Shown: piece after piece, positions 9,041 to 18,920 of the stretch | Position numbering within the stretch: the first letter of the stretch is position 1 | Layout: each line of letters opens with the position of its first letter | Source: an uncultured Bacteroidales bacterium | Lineage (GTDB): Bacteria; Bacteroidota; Bacteroidia; Bacteroidales; Muribaculaceae | Direction: 5' to 3' | Assembly: GCA_902781045.1 (NCBI GenBank) | Contig: CACZHT010000015.1 | Span: 32,295 to 96,294 of the forward strand | DNA: 64,000 nucleotides | Notes under the pieces: model-generated | Database searches by the model: none | The model's input: only the letters and a program-made list of their open reading frames with translations | What the model was told of the DNA's origin: nothing | Translations under genes and position numbers: made by a program

Positions 9041-9964
9041 CTACTTGCGCTGCACGCAACTCTCGGTCATCTCGACCCATGCCGTCTCGCCATTGAAAGT
9101 GTCCTTGTAGCGATAGTGCAGGTTGAAGACAAAGCGACCACGCGAGTCGACATCAAAGTTGTTGTCTTGTGCACCGCCCAGCATCTCCACCTCGAGCGAC
9201 CCATAGGGGGTGATGGTGATGGAGTTGTCGCTGTTGATGGTCAGCGTCATGGCATACTTGTCAATCTCTTCTTTGCTGACATTGGACGGATTGTAGGTGT
9301 GCGTGCCGGCAAAGCAGCGCACCTGGTCCTTGCTCAGCGGCGCGAATATGCGCGTCACCGAGATGCCACCGGCCACGTTGCCCGATGCCAGCAAGCGATC
9401 CTCAACACCGGTCACTTGATAATAGGTTGTCGAGGCCATGGTTGCATAGCGGTTGCGCAACACAATCTGGTAGAGCACACGCTGCTTGTCAGGGTTGATT
9501 TCAAAGTCGCTGACCGAGCGGATGCGCAACGGGATGAAGTAGGTCGAGTCAGGGCTCAGCCCATCGGGACGAATCTTGATGGGCAGCAGAGCATAGTTGT
9601 CCTCGCTGGAGGCTCGCAACACAGTCTGATAAGAGTCGATAGTGAATTTACCGGCATCCAACGTATGAGCGTAGCGTGACGAGTCGAGGTCGAAGTACAT
9701 GTAGTTGTAGTCGCCCACGGCATCAAGGTCGGGTTCGAGGATGACAGTCACATCGTGGTCGATGTGCTGGGTGCCGCCACAATAGACGGTGACATAGCCC
9801 ATGGTCTCCTCGCCCAGGTCGTGCTCCGACTCGAACGTGTAGTCATCGGTGCTGAGCAAGTAGATGACCTTCTTGTACAACTCGCCGCGGAACTGCTCGT
9901 TCTCGTCGCAGCTGGTCATGAGCAGCGGCAACACGATGGCGGCGAGGATATATAATTTCTTCAT
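9041..9964 (-). CDS. DUF1735/DUF4361 surface lipoprotein
   Basis: A 307-residue lipoprotein with signal and lipobox (LPLLMTSCDEN), Cys at residue 19. The N-terminal half resembles DUF1735 (YVTVYCGGTQHIDHDVTVILEPD, then LPIKIRPDGLSPDSTYFIPLRI) and the C-terminal half DUF4361 (SGNVAGGISVTRIFAPLSKDQVRCFAG). Such proteins are encoded just after SusD in many Bacteroidetes loci and are thought to bind glycan at the outer surface. The position directly after SusD fits. Ligand unknown. Confidence 0.75.
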   Translation of the reverse strand: MKKLYILAAIVLPLLMTSCDENEQFRGELYKKVIYLLSTDDYTFESEHDLGEETMGYVTVYCGGTQHIDHDVTVILEPDLDAVGDYNYMYFDLDSSRYAHTLDAGKFTIDSYQTVLRASSEDNYALLPIKIRPDGLSPDSTYFIPLRIRSVSDFEINPDKQRVLYQIVLRNRYATMASTTYYQVTGVEDRLLASGNVAGGISVTRIFAPLSKDQVRCFAGTHTYNPSNVSKEEIDKYAMTLTINSDNSITITPYGSLEVEMLGGAQDNNFDVDSRGRFVFNLHYRYKDTFNGETAWVEMTESCVQRK

Positions 9965-9967
9965 TGT

Positions 9968-10068
9968 CTAGTAGTTATTTTTGTTTTTAGACTTAACTTT
10001 TTAGTCTTAGTTTTTAGGCTTTAGCCGTAGAATCAACTAGCAACTAAAAACTAACAACTAACAACTAT
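9968..10068. repeat. Inverted CTAACAACTAA-type intergenic array
   Basis: The spacer between the SusD and DUF4361 genes is built from TTTTTAG/CTTAG words on the left and CTAAAAACTAACAACTAACAACT on the right, forming an imperfect inverted repeat (AGTTTTTAG against CTAAAAACT). The same vocabulary bounds the element at 35343-35634. It may act as an mRNA hairpin that lowers or stabilises expression between two cistrons. Confidence 0.5.
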
Positions 10069-10074
10069 AAGCTA

Positions 10075-12093
10075 TCACCACCCTGGGTTCTGGTCGAGCG
10101 AGCGCGACTTGCGCACCTCGTTTCGCTCGAGCGGCAGCAGCACCATCTTGCGGTCGACAGTTCGGTTGCGATAGTCACTGTGGTTGATGATGGTGCGCAC
10201 ATAGTAGTTGCTGGCGTCGCTCTCGACATTCATGCCCGTGATGGGTTCGCTCTCGACCTCCTCGAGGATGCCCCAGCGCCGCACGTCCCAGAATCGCCGG
10301 CCCTCGCACATAAACTCGATGAAGCGTTCGTGGCGGATTTCGGCATCAAAGGCTTCCTCGCTGGCGGCCTGCTCTTGGGTGAGTGCCGGCTGGCCGGCAC
10401 GGAAGCGCACCTGGTTGAAGCCGAAGACGGCCTCATCGAGATTGGCTGCACGCGACAGCGTGTAGGTCTCGCCACTCTCCATGGTCACAGTGTGCGTTGA
10501 GGTCAGGTGATTGACCGCCTCGGCGTAGGACAGGAGAATCTCGGCATAGCGGATAATGGGGAAGGTCTTGCTGGTGCGGGTCGAGCCATCGCCATTGTAC
10601 CAGTTGTCCTCGGGGTGGATATACTTCTTGAGCACATAGCCCGTGATGCACTGGTTGCGGGGCTCCTGGATGGCCTTGTCACGACCGGCGTTGCCACCAT
10701 TATAGTAGTAGATGGTCTGCTGGCGGAAGTTCTGGTTGGAGCACGATGTGGCAGGCCAGTAGCATCCGTTGTAGCCCACGCAGCAATAGAATCGCATCTC
10801 ACGGTTGACATACATGTTGTTGGTTCCGCGCAGCACACGATAGCCCGAGAAGTAGCGCAACACGCGCGACACACCCGTCTCGCTGTACTCGCCGGCGTTG
10901 CGGGCCTCCTCGATGGTCTTGCCGTCCTCCATGCGGTATTCGTCGATGACCTTCTGGGTCAGACACATGCCGTTGAACCCATTCATGAAGATGGGGAACG
11001 ACTGCTGGGTGAAGGCCTGAATCGAGCCGGAGGTCTTGCCCCAGATCAGCTCCTTGTTCTGGATGGGATAGGTCGTGCCATTGAACATGTTGGCGTACGA
11101 CTTGTAGGGGTCGATATTGCCGGCACCGTAGGGGAAGTCCAGCGCACTCACAGTCTCGGGCAGCGGCGCAGTGACATCGGTGGCATCGCCCACCGAGGTA
11201 GCCACACGCTCGACGGTGTGCAGCTGGTAGCGGTTCATGTCAATCACGCGCTTGCATGCGGCGGCGGCCAGGGCCCACTTGCGCTCGTCATAGGTCTGCG
11301 AGACATACAGCTCGCCATCGGTCGAGCGGGTCCACGAGCCGAAGTAGCGGCGGGCTGCAGCACCGCCATTGAATGCCGGACTGGCCGCGTGCAGACGCAC
11401 ACGGGCGATGATGGCGTATGCAGCACCCTTGGTGGGCCGGCCAAAGTTGAGGATGGGTACATCGTTGGGGATATACTTGGCGGCAGTCTCCAGCTCGTTG
11501 CAGATGTAGTCGACCGTCTCGTCGTAAGTAGCTCGCCCGCGCTCATAGTAGTCGGCGTCGCGGTTGGTGTCCATCACATCATCACCCAGGATAACCGCCG
11601 GGCCATAACTCATGAGAATCATGTAGTAGGCATAGCCACGCATGAAGTGTGTGTAGCCGATGATTTCGGCACGCTGCAGTGGTGTGATGTCGCGGCACTC
11701 ATCGATGCGGTTCAGGATGGTGTTGGCCTTACGAATGACCTTGTAGCAAGGGTCCCAGGCATTCATGCCGCGCAGATTGCTGGGACTGACCAGACCCAAT
11801 GTCAGGGCCTTGCCGTGGAAGAGGTCCTCAGTCATGAGGGTGAAAATCTCGTCGGTTCCTGTCTCGCCAGGCAACACGTCGTTGCCAAAGATGGCACTCT
11901 CGTCGGGCAACTGTCCGGCTGCACCCCACAGATAACGCTCGAGATTGAGCCGTGTGGTGAAGACCGAGTCATACTTGAGCGTGTCGTCAAAGTAGGAACT
12001 GACGTCCAAAAAATCCTCACACGAGCTGGCGATGACGGCCACAGTGCCGATGACCAGCCAAAGGAGTTTTCTCATCTTTATCATAGTTGTCAT
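10075..12093 (-). CDS. SusD/RagB-family glycan-binding lipoprotein
   Basis: A 672-residue SusD homologue that forms the lid over the SusC channel and captures oligosaccharide at the cell surface. A lipobox (VIASSCEDFLDV) follows the signal peptide. The helical TPR scaffold shows RAEIIGYTHFMRGYAYYMI and GAAYAIIARVRLHAASPAFNG, and the C-terminal region ends with FMCEGRRFWDVRRWGI and LPLERNEVRKSRSLDQNPGW, all diagnostic of the family. The first three Met codons (12093, 12084, 12075) are all possible starts. It follows SusC after 60 bp. At 672 residues it is longer than typical SusD (about 550), because of extra loops in the ligand-facing region. Confidence 0.95.
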   Translation of the reverse strand: MTTMIKMRKLLWLVIGTVAVIASSCEDFLDVSSYFDDTLKYDSVFTTRLNLERYLWGAAGQLPDESAIFGNDVLPGETGTDEIFTLMTEDLFHGKALTLGLVSPSNLRGMNAWDPCYKVIRKANTILNRIDECRDITPLQRAEIIGYTHFMRGYAYYMILMSYGPAVILGDDVMDTNRDADYYERGRATYDETVDYICNELETAAKYIPNDVPILNFGRPTKGAAYAIIARVRLHAASPAFNGGAAARRYFGSWTRSTDGELYVSQTYDERKWALAAAACKRVIDMNRYQLHTVERVATSVGDATDVTAPLPETVSALDFPYGAGNIDPYKSYANMFNGTTYPIQNKELIWGKTSGSIQAFTQQSFPIFMNGFNGMCLTQKVIDEYRMEDGKTIEEARNAGEYSETGVSRVLRYFSGYRVLRGTNNMYVNREMRFYCCVGYNGCYWPATSCSNQNFRQQTIYYYNGGNAGRDKAIQEPRNQCITGYVLKKYIHPEDNWYNGDGSTRTSKTFPIIRYAEILLSYAEAVNHLTSTHTVTMESGETYTLSRAANLDEAVFGFNQVRFRAGQPALTQEQAASEEAFDAEIRHERFIEFMCEGRRFWDVRRWGILEEVESEPITGMNVESDASNYYVRTIINHSDYRNRTVDRKMVLLPLERNEVRKSRSLDQNPGW

Positions 12094-12153
12094 TTTTGTT
12101 CCAAGTTATGTGTATCGAGTCTCTTGATTCTCGCTTCTCGTTCTTGTTTCTTG

Positions 12154-15100
12154 TTAGAAATTGAGGTAGAGCTGGATGGCGTAGGATGTGGGGATGGGGT
12201 AAGCACCGCCGTTGTACTCGGCCTGCTCGGGATCCCACAGCTTCATCGGACTCCACACAGCCAGGTTTGAGATCACAAACTGTGCGTCGGCCGACTTCAG
12301 CCCCAAGCGCTTGAGCCAGCCCGAGGTCTCGAAGTGATAGTTCAGGTTGATTTCTTGCAGACGCAGATAGCGTGCATTGGCATGCCAGAACGTGGACAGC
12401 TGCGTGTTGTTCTCGTTGCGGCCATAACTCAACCGCGGGAAGCGGGCATTGGGGTTCTCGGTCGACGCGTCGCCCGAGTAGCTTGCCGGAATCCAGCGGT
12501 TGCTGGGGTCGGCCACGATGGTGAGCACATTGCCCGTCTCGCCGTTGTAGAAGGGGATGTAGCCCTCGCCGTTGGTCGTGCCGTTGACATAGTAGTAGTC
12601 GGTGTTGCCGGTGCCCTTGAAGAGCATGCTCAGTGTCAACGCCTTCCATCGTGCCTCGAAACCGAAGCCATACATCAGCTTGGGATAGTTGGGATAGGAC
12701 AGAGGCACCTTGTCGTCATCGTCGATGATGCCGTCGCCGTTGACATCCTTATACTTGATGTCGCCGGGCATGTAGGTGCCGAACGTCTGTCGCGGGCTCT
12801 GGGCCACGTCCTGCTCGTCGCGGAACAGCCCCAAGGCGATGTAGCCGCGGAAGGCATTGTTGACATAGCCCGTGTAGTTCTGGTAGTCGTAGGGCTGCTC
12901 GGCCTGCTCCCAGTTCTCAACCTTGTTGGCCGAATAGGTGAAGTTGCCTCGCACCGTCACCGACCAGTCGTCGCCGAAGTTGTGGCGATAGGAGATATTA
13001 CCATCCGAGCCATAGCTCTTCATCTTACCCACGTTACCAAAGGGCATCTGCATCAGGCCGGCATAACCGGGAATCTGCGAACGGCGCTGGTAGATGCCAT
13101 CGCGCATGTCGCGGAAGAAGTCGATGACAAACTCCAGACGCTGGTTGAAGAGCTTACCCTCGATGCCGATATCGGCCTTCTTAGCACGCTCCCAACGCAG
13201 GTTGTCGGCACCGACGCGTTCCTCGGTGATGTATCCGCTGGTGCTGCCCCAGCCGCCACCGCCACCCGACACCTGCATCAGGGTCAAGTAGGGGAAGCGC
13301 TCGTCGGTCAGGCGGTCGTTACCCACCGTGCCATACGATGCACGAATCTTTAAGAAGCTCAGCCAGGGCATGTGCTCACGCACCCAGTCATAGCTGGTGG
13401 GCACCCAGCCCAAACCCACCGACGGAAAGAAGCCGAAACGGCGACCGGCCTGGAAGTTCTCCGAACCGGTGTAACCAAAGTTGGCGTCGATGAAGTAGGT
13501 ATCCTTCAGACCGTAGGTGATGCGACCCGAGAGACCCTGATAACTGATGGGGATGGCATACATCGAGCGCAACGTGGCGTCACGACTATCGATGCTGCCG
13601 TCCATGGTCTGCTCGCGGCTCATGTAGTAGTAGAGCAGCGCGCCCAGGCGATGGTCCTCATGCACCACCTTGTCCCACGTCAGGGTCGACTCGATGTGCC
13701 ACTTGTAGTACTGCGAGTCGTCGTGGTTGTAGGTCGCCGGTTGGGCGTCCACACGCTTGACGATGCCCAGCTCGCCGGTGTACTTGCGTGTCGAGGCATA
13801 GTACATCTCGGGCAAGATTGAACGAATCTCGCGCAGGTTCGACCATGTGTCGTAGGCACCCTGTGCACGAATCTTCAGTCCGTCGAGAATCATGCCCAAG
13901 TCCTGCTTGATCTCAAGGGTGGCCTTGCCACGAAAGTGGCGGATGTTGGTCATACCCGTGTAGTTAAGCATGACGTAGGGCGAATAGGCATTGTTTGAGC
14001 CATAGGCCGGCAACTGACCGGTCGAATAGACCGTAGGTATGGTGATGGGCGTGAGGTTGCGCTGCGTGGCCCACAATGCGTCGGTGTTGTTGTTGCCCGG
14101 CTCCTTCTTGATTGACACGAAACCATCGGCACCAAAGTAGAGCTGAGTGGTCTTGGTCAGGTTGATGTCGAGGTTGGCACGATAGTTGATTGTGCGGTAG
14201 CCCACGGCGGTCGAGTACTTCGACGACTTGTCCTGCCTGTAGGCCGCACTCTCATAGCTGGTGCCCAGACTCAAGTAGTAACGTGCCAGCGAACCGCCGC
14301 CACGAGCATTGATGAAGTAGCTCTGTGCCAGCGAGTTCTTGTGCAGCACCTCGTGTTGCCAGTTGACATCGGGATAGAGGTCAGGGTCAAGGTGATACTT
14401 GATGATGTCCAGCTCGATGTCGCTGTAGAGCGGTGCGTTGCCACGCACGACACGTGCCTCATTGGCCAGCTTGGCATACTCATACGAGCTCAAGTATTTG
14501 GGCATGTTGACCAGATGCGAGACTGTGAAGTTGGCGCGTCCGGTGATTTGCAGGCGGTCTTGCGTGCCACGCTTGGTGGTGACCAGTACCACACCATTGG
14601 CACCACGCACACCATAGACAGCCGTTGCCGATGCGTCCTTGAGCACCGAGAACGACTCGATGTCGGCCGGGTCAATCTCACTCAAGTTGCCCTCCAGACC
14701 GTCGATGAGCACAAGTGCGCTGCTGTTGGCACCGAATGTGCCGATGCCTCGCACCCAGAACTCCGAGATGTTCTTGCCCGGCTCGCCGCTGCGCTGAATC
14801 GAGATCACACCCGGCACACGTCCACCCAGCATGTTCTGGATGTTGGTGGCCGGAACCTGCAGGTCCTTGGTGTCGACTGCCGTGATGGCACCCACAGTGC
14901 TGATTTTGCGCTGTGTGCCCAGACCGACGACCACAGTTTCCTGTAGCATAGTCGAACTGGTCTCCATCTGCACTTGCAGTGCCGGCTCGTCCTTGGTGAT
15001 GGCAATCTCTTGCTTCTCATAGCCGATGGACGAGAACACCAGCACGTCGTTCTTGCTGACCTTGATGGTGAACTTGCCGTCGGCATCGGTGGCGGTGCCG

Positions 15101-15246
15101 CCACCGGGTCGGTCTTTGGCAAAGACCACCACACCCGGGAAAGTCTCGCCCGTCTCGTCGGTGACAGTACCTGACACCGTCAGTTGCTGCGCTGTCGCCA
15201 CCAGTGAGCTAGTCAGCAGCAAAATGAAAAGTAATACTTTTTTCAT
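12154..15246 (-). CDS. SusC/RagA-family TonB-dependent transporter
   Basis: A roughly 1030-residue outer-membrane transporter that imports oligosaccharides using TonB energy. After the signal peptide (MKKVLLFILLL) come a carboxypeptidase-like domain (LTVSGTVTDETGETFPGVVVFAK), the plug (NMLGGRVPGVI, GIGTFGANSSALVLIDGLEGNLSEIDPADIESFSVLKDASATAVYGVRGANGVVLVTTKRG) and a 22-strand barrel ending in aromatic Phe (YAIQLYLNF). The chosen start at 15246 gives the cleanest signal peptide. An in-frame ATG eight codons upstream (15270) overlaps the preceding stop as TAATG and could be used through translational coupling. It forms a pair with the SusD gene downstream. Confidence 0.95.
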   Translation of the reverse strand: MKKVLLFILLLTSSLVATAQQLTVSGTVTDETGETFPGVVVFAKDRPGGGTATDADGKFTIKVSKNDVLVFSSIGYEKQEIAITKDEPALQVQMETSSTMLQETVVVGLGTQRKISTVGAITAVDTKDLQVPATNIQNMLGGRVPGVISIQRSGEPGKNISEFWVRGIGTFGANSSALVLIDGLEGNLSEIDPADIESFSVLKDASATAVYGVRGANGVVLVTTKRGTQDRLQITGRANFTVSHLVNMPKYLSSYEYAKLANEARVVRGNAPLYSDIELDIIKYHLDPDLYPDVNWQHEVLHKNSLAQSYFINARGGGSLARYYLSLGTSYESAAYRQDKSSKYSTAVGYRTINYRANLDINLTKTTQLYFGADGFVSIKKEPGNNNTDALWATQRNLTPITIPTVYSTGQLPAYGSNNAYSPYVMLNYTGMTNIRHFRGKATLEIKQDLGMILDGLKIRAQGAYDTWSNLREIRSILPEMYYASTRKYTGELGIVKRVDAQPATYNHDDSQYYKWHIESTLTWDKVVHEDHRLGALLYYYMSREQTMDGSIDSRDATLRSMYAIPISYQGLSGRITYGLKDTYFIDANFGYTGSENFQAGRRFGFFPSVGLGWVPTSYDWVREHMPWLSFLKIRASYGTVGNDRLTDERFPYLTLMQVSGGGGGWGSTSGYITEERVGADNLRWERAKKADIGIEGKLFNQRLEFVIDFFRDMRDGIYQRRSQIPGYAGLMQMPFGNVGKMKSYGSDGNISYRHNFGDDWSVTVRGNFTYSANKVENWEQAEQPYDYQNYTGYVNNAFRGYIALGLFRDEQDVAQSPRQTFGTYMPGDIKYKDVNGDGIIDDDDKVPLSYPNYPKLMYGFGFEARWKALTLSMLFKGTGNTDYYYVNGTTNGEGYIPFYNGETGNVLTIVADPSNRWIPASYSGDASTENPNARFPRLSYGRNENNTQLSTFWHANARYLRLQEINLNYHFETSGWLKRLGLKSADAQFVISNLAVWSPMKLWDPEQAEYNGGAYPIPTSYAIQLYLNF

Positions 15247-15269
15247 ATTGTCATTTAGTCTTGATTTCA

Positions 15270-16598
15270 TTATTCAATGGCCAGACGGCGGATGCACTGG
15301 TTGTCAAAGTCGCCGATATAGATGATGCCGTCGTTGTTGATACACACACCGAAGGGGCGGTTGAACAGTGCGTCCTCGGGACTGCCGTCCTGATAGCCCG
15401 ACTTGCCGGGCTGGCCGATGACGGTGCTTACCTTGCCGTCGCTGGTGACCTTGCGGATGCAATGGTTGTTGGTGTCGGCGATGTACATGTCGTCGTTCTC
15501 ATCGAGGATGAGCTGACGAGGCTCGCTGAACATGGCAGCCGCTCCGTTACCGTCGATGTAGCCCGCCTGGCCCGAGATACCCGCCAAGAGTCGGTGCTCG
15601 CCTGTACGGATGTTGTAGGTGTACACGCAATGGTTGTTAGTGTAAGCCAGATAGAGCATGTTGGGGTTCTTCTTGCTGAAGGCCATGTAGCTGTCGCTGC
15701 CACTCATCAGACCGCTCGACACCTGGTTGGTCAGGCCCGTCTCGGGGTTGACGCGGTAGAGGATGCCATTCTTGGCACGGATATACATGAAGCCGTCCTC
15801 GGTACACATGGCAAACGAGTGCTTATAGTCGATGGTCAGTGTCTCGCCCGTGTTGGGTTTCATGGCCTGCTTGATGGGACTCCACATGTTGTCGCTCGAC
15901 ATGGTCCAGTACTCCAGCCCATTGTCGGTGGGGATATAGACCGTCTTGCCGTCATCGAGCATACAGGGTTGGTTGAGCGGCGCACCCGAGTCGGGGATGA
16001 GCAGACGGCTCACATCCTCGTCCTCGTTGACCAGGATGACCTTGTTCTCGTGATAATAGTTGTCCTTGTTGCGCAGGCTGGCGATGATGTTGTTGTCCTT
16101 GTCCACAGCCAGATAGGTGACATAGGGCATCGACGTCTGCGCCAGGTTGCCGGTGACCACATCATCGGGTGCACCCACGATGCCACACACCGTGGTGACC
16201 ACGGTCTGAATCTTGTAGGTGAATGGCTTGGGATACTCGACACTCTTGTCGCCCACCTGCACACGCACCGTGCACTTGACGATGTTGTTCTCGTCGCCCT
16301 CGCCCGGCTTGCGCGGACAGATGGCATAAATCTTGTTGCCGATGGCCTCGATGACGGCGGCCTCCTTTTCGTTGAAGTAGACCTTGATGTTCTTGGCATC
16401 GGTGCCGAAGTTCTCGCCATTGAGGATGACCTTGGTTGCCACACCGCCCGAGTCGGGATAGAAATTATCCAGGGTGATGGCCTTGGCGGGGTCATAGGGT
16501 TCGTAAGAGCTCTTCTCGCTCTCGCAAGACATCACAAGGGGCAGCACAAGCATGGCCAGCATGCCAGCTGCGACACGAATTGTTTTAAATCTGTTCAT
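15270..16598 (-). CDS. IPT/TIG and NHL-repeat surface lipoprotein
   Basis: A 442-residue lipoprotein (lipobox LPLVMSCESE). An IPT/TIG immunoglobulin-like domain (about residues 38-125; ITLDNFYPDSGGVATKVILNGENFGTDAKNI) is followed by a beta-propeller of NHL-type repeats, clearest at the C terminus (LILDENDDMYIADTNNHCIRKV, VCINNDGIIYIGDFDNQCIRRL). Proteins of this design are encoded next to SusC/SusD and act as surface glycan-binding proteins; binding here is inferred. The start was placed at 16598 because upstream codons lack a signal sequence and run back into the 3' end of the gene at 16612. The stop shares a base with a possible SusC start. Confidence 0.85.
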   Translation of the reverse strand: MNRFKTIRVAAGMLAMLVLPLVMSCESEKSSYEPYDPAKAITLDNFYPDSGGVATKVILNGENFGTDAKNIKVYFNEKEAAVIEAIGNKIYAICPRKPGEGDENNIVKCTVRVQVGDKSVEYPKPFTYKIQTVVTTVCGIVGAPDDVVTGNLAQTSMPYVTYLAVDKDNNIIASLRNKDNYYHENKVILVNEDEDVSRLLIPDSGAPLNQPCMLDDGKTVYIPTDNGLEYWTMSSDNMWSPIKQAMKPNTGETLTIDYKHSFAMCTEDGFMYIRAKNGILYRVNPETGLTNQVSSGLMSGSDSYMAFSKKNPNMLYLAYTNNHCVYTYNIRTGEHRLLAGISGQAGYIDGNGAAAMFSEPRQLILDENDDMYIADTNNHCIRKVTSDGKVSTVIGQPGKSGYQDGSPEDALFNRPFGVCINNDGIIYIGDFDNQCIRRLAIE

Positions 16599-16611
16599 AT
16601 CTGATGTATTA

Positions 16612-18714
16612 TTATTTCTTATAAAGACGGAACACGCGCGCCATGTCGTTGGGCGAGCTATACTTGAGTGTGCCATCGGCCAGATTGACCGCCTCGCCCG
16701 ACCAGCACTCCAGGCTGCGGCCGGTGTCGATGTCCGAGGCATCGATGCCCAGCGTCGAGAGGTCCAGCTCGACATCCTTGTTGCCGGCACCATAGTTGAA
16801 GTGCACCACCACCCACGAGTCGTCGGCCTCGGCCGAGAACAGGTCTATCGAGTTGTTGACACCGAACAGGCGGTGCCCGTAGGCCGGACGGAACCTGAGG
16901 TGCATCGAAATCAGGTCGTTGATGCGCTCGACAGCGGTGAACTTCTTGGCCTTCTGCTGCGAGACGGCAGTGCCCACATAGCTGCCGCTGGTGCTGAGGT
17001 TGTCGCCCAGGATGCAGTAGCCGGTGACCACGGCGGTGGTCATGCGCGAGATGTTCTCGGCCTCGCTGCGGTTGCCCATGCACAGGTGGTCGGGGTCGTT
17101 GAAGCTGTAGACCCGGTCAAGCCACCAGCCGAACGAGAAACTGTTCATCATGTAGCTCGTGTGCCACATCTCGCCCCACGCGTCGCAGCTGATGCGCCGC
17201 GCGTCGGCAAACTGGTAGGGGAACAGCGGAGAGATGGACAGGTCGATGATGACACTGTCGCCCAGACGCTCGCGCAGATAGTTCATGCCGAAGTTGTAGG
17301 CCTGCGTGCCCGTGGTGATGTCGTCGCGGTAGTAGCGGTCGGCCTCGTGCGTGCCAGAGTTCAGGAAATCGAGCTTCAGATACTTGAAACCGCTCTGCAA
17401 GAACTTCTCGCAATACCAGTTGACGTATGACATCGTGGCCGGAGCCGTCGGGTCGAGTGCCCCGATTGACCGGCCACCGATGCGCATCACCGCATCGCCG
17501 TAGGTGTAGCCATTGTTGCCATCCAGGGCAGTGGTCTCGCTGCCCACCCAGTCGCTCCAGGGAGTCCAGTAGGCTCCCGCCTCCTGACCGTTGGCATGGC
17601 AGTGCTCGACAAACCGCTTGCGCTGCTCCCAGTTCATGTTGTCCCACGCGTCCAGACCCACATAGATGACATTGTCCTGGGCAAAGTGCGCCTTGTCCTG
17701 CATGTTCTCCTTGATGAAGTCTGACACCGACAGCGCACCCTCATAGTTGCAGTGCTTCTCCATGCCGCCCCAGCTGTTCCAACCCCAGATGGAGGTGCGG
17801 TCGCAGGGGTGAGGCGGAGTGATGGCTGCATTGACCTCGCCGAAGGTCTCCAGACCCGTGCGCCAGTCATCGAACAACCCCACCATCATCAGGGCCGAGC
17901 TCACGCGTGTGCCCTTGACCGCGCCATGAGGCTGGAGCACGCCATTGCGCTCGTCGCGCGTGGCGGCATGCGTCACACCGCTGAAGCACTCCAGGCGCGA
18001 GAGGTGCCCCTGCGAGAGCGGGCTGCCCGTCAGGCGCACCGCCGACTTCCACGTGTCGTGGGTCACCGAGCCGATGACCATGCCCTGCTGGGTCACGCCG
18101 TTGAAGATGGCAGTGACCTCAAACGAGATGCTGTCGCGGGCGAAACGCCCCGAGGCCGTCGAGCTGGAGTTTGTGGCCCGACTCAACGGATAGGAGCCAT
18201 AGGTGACAAAGCCGTCGTTGTCGTAGGGGACGGTGAGAAAACGGTTGGTCACATCTTGCGGCAAAAACAGGTTGTTGGCCTCGCTGAAGATGGGGCAGAT
18301 GTAGTTGGACGCCAGACTGCCGCCATCGGGCATCGACAGTGTCACATCGGTGAGCAGATAGTCTCTGTCGGCAAACAAGTAGAACTGATGGTCAACAGTG
18401 GGCAAATTGCCGTTGCGGTAGGAGATTGTCACCAGCTTGCCGCTGCCCACGGCATTGGTGAACTCCTGTTCCGACACCGTGGCGGTGCCATAGCCGGCTG
18501 TCTGATAGACGGTCTGATTGAACTTGAAGCGTGCCGTCACATCGTGCAGCACGTTGTTGCCGTCCTTGGTCAATGCCACCATCTGGGTGGCATCGTCCAG
18601 CGTGATGGCCCACCGCCCATGTGTCACCTGGGCGGCACTGGCCATGGCGGGATTTGCCATGGCCAGCACGGCGGCGCAGGCTAAGCAGAGTTGTTTATAG
18701 CTTTTCATCGTCAC
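16612..18714 (-). CDS. Clan GH-D glycosidase (alpha-galactosidase-like)
   Basis: A 700-residue secreted enzyme with a signal peptide (residues 1-27). An N-terminal beta-supersandwich (about 28-300) precedes a catalytic barrel beginning at SIWGWNSWGG. The likely nucleophile is the Asp in KYLKLDFLNSG and the acid/base the Asp in ARRISCDAWGEMW, the paired signature of GH27/GH36 alpha-galactosidases. A small C-terminal beta domain follows. Sequence is far from the classical GH36 encoded at 49340-51499, so the leaving sugar may not be galactose. It is the first gene of the transcript that contains SusC/SusD, preceded by a predicted promoter at 18777-18830. Confidence 0.78.
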   Translation of the reverse strand: MTMKSYKQLCLACAAVLAMANPAMASAAQVTHGRWAITLDDATQMVALTKDGNNVLHDVTARFKFNQTVYQTAGYGTATVSEQEFTNAVGSGKLVTISYRNGNLPTVDHQFYLFADRDYLLTDVTLSMPDGGSLASNYICPIFSEANNLFLPQDVTNRFLTVPYDNDGFVTYGSYPLSRATNSSSTASGRFARDSISFEVTAIFNGVTQQGMVIGSVTHDTWKSAVRLTGSPLSQGHLSRLECFSGVTHAATRDERNGVLQPHGAVKGTRVSSALMMVGLFDDWRTGLETFGEVNAAITPPHPCDRTSIWGWNSWGGMEKHCNYEGALSVSDFIKENMQDKAHFAQDNVIYVGLDAWDNMNWEQRKRFVEHCHANGQEAGAYWTPWSDWVGSETTALDGNNGYTYGDAVMRIGGRSIGALDPTAPATMSYVNWYCEKFLQSGFKYLKLDFLNSGTHEADRYYRDDITTGTQAYNFGMNYLRERLGDSVIIDLSISPLFPYQFADARRISCDAWGEMWHTSYMMNSFSFGWWLDRVYSFNDPDHLCMGNRSEAENISRMTTAVVTGYCILGDNLSTSGSYVGTAVSQQKAKKFTAVERINDLISMHLRFRPAYGHRLFGVNNSIDLFSAEADDSWVVVHFNYGAGNKDVELDLSTLGIDASDIDTGRSLECWSGEAVNLADGTLKYSSPNDMARVFRLYKK

Positions 18715-18776
18715 TTGAATGAGTTTTGTTCATAAGGGTGAATGCTGTGGTGAAAATCGCCGAACATATCGGCAGT

Positions 18777-18830
18777 GCAAAAGTATTTCAAACCGCACAC
18801 ACAGCATCTAAAAGTTTTCTCAAAAAATAG
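18777..18830 (-). promoter_or_regulatory. Predicted promoter with CTATTTTTTG upstream box
   Basis: On the minus strand, CTATTTTTTG (18830-18821) is followed after exactly 35 nt by TACTTTTGC (18785-18777), a Bacteroidetes TAnnTTTG -7 box. Transcription would start near 18773, about 59 nt before the clan GH-D gene. The same two-part arrangement precedes the genes at 35750, 39546 and 41496. The upstream box is therefore a candidate activator site for the operon that carries SusC/SusD. Confidence 0.7.
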
Positions 18831-18920
18831 CAAAATCCGCTCATAGGGCTTTAGTTGCTAGTTTTTAGCCGCTAGTTCTCACCGGCTTGCACACAATGTG
18901 CAGTGGCAAAAAGCCCCCTG

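Noticed and set aside
16599..16793. Extended N terminus of the IPT/NHL protein
   Set aside because: The extra 65 codons overlap the 3' end of the clan GH-D gene and bury the lipoprotein signal; the ATG at 16598 is correct.
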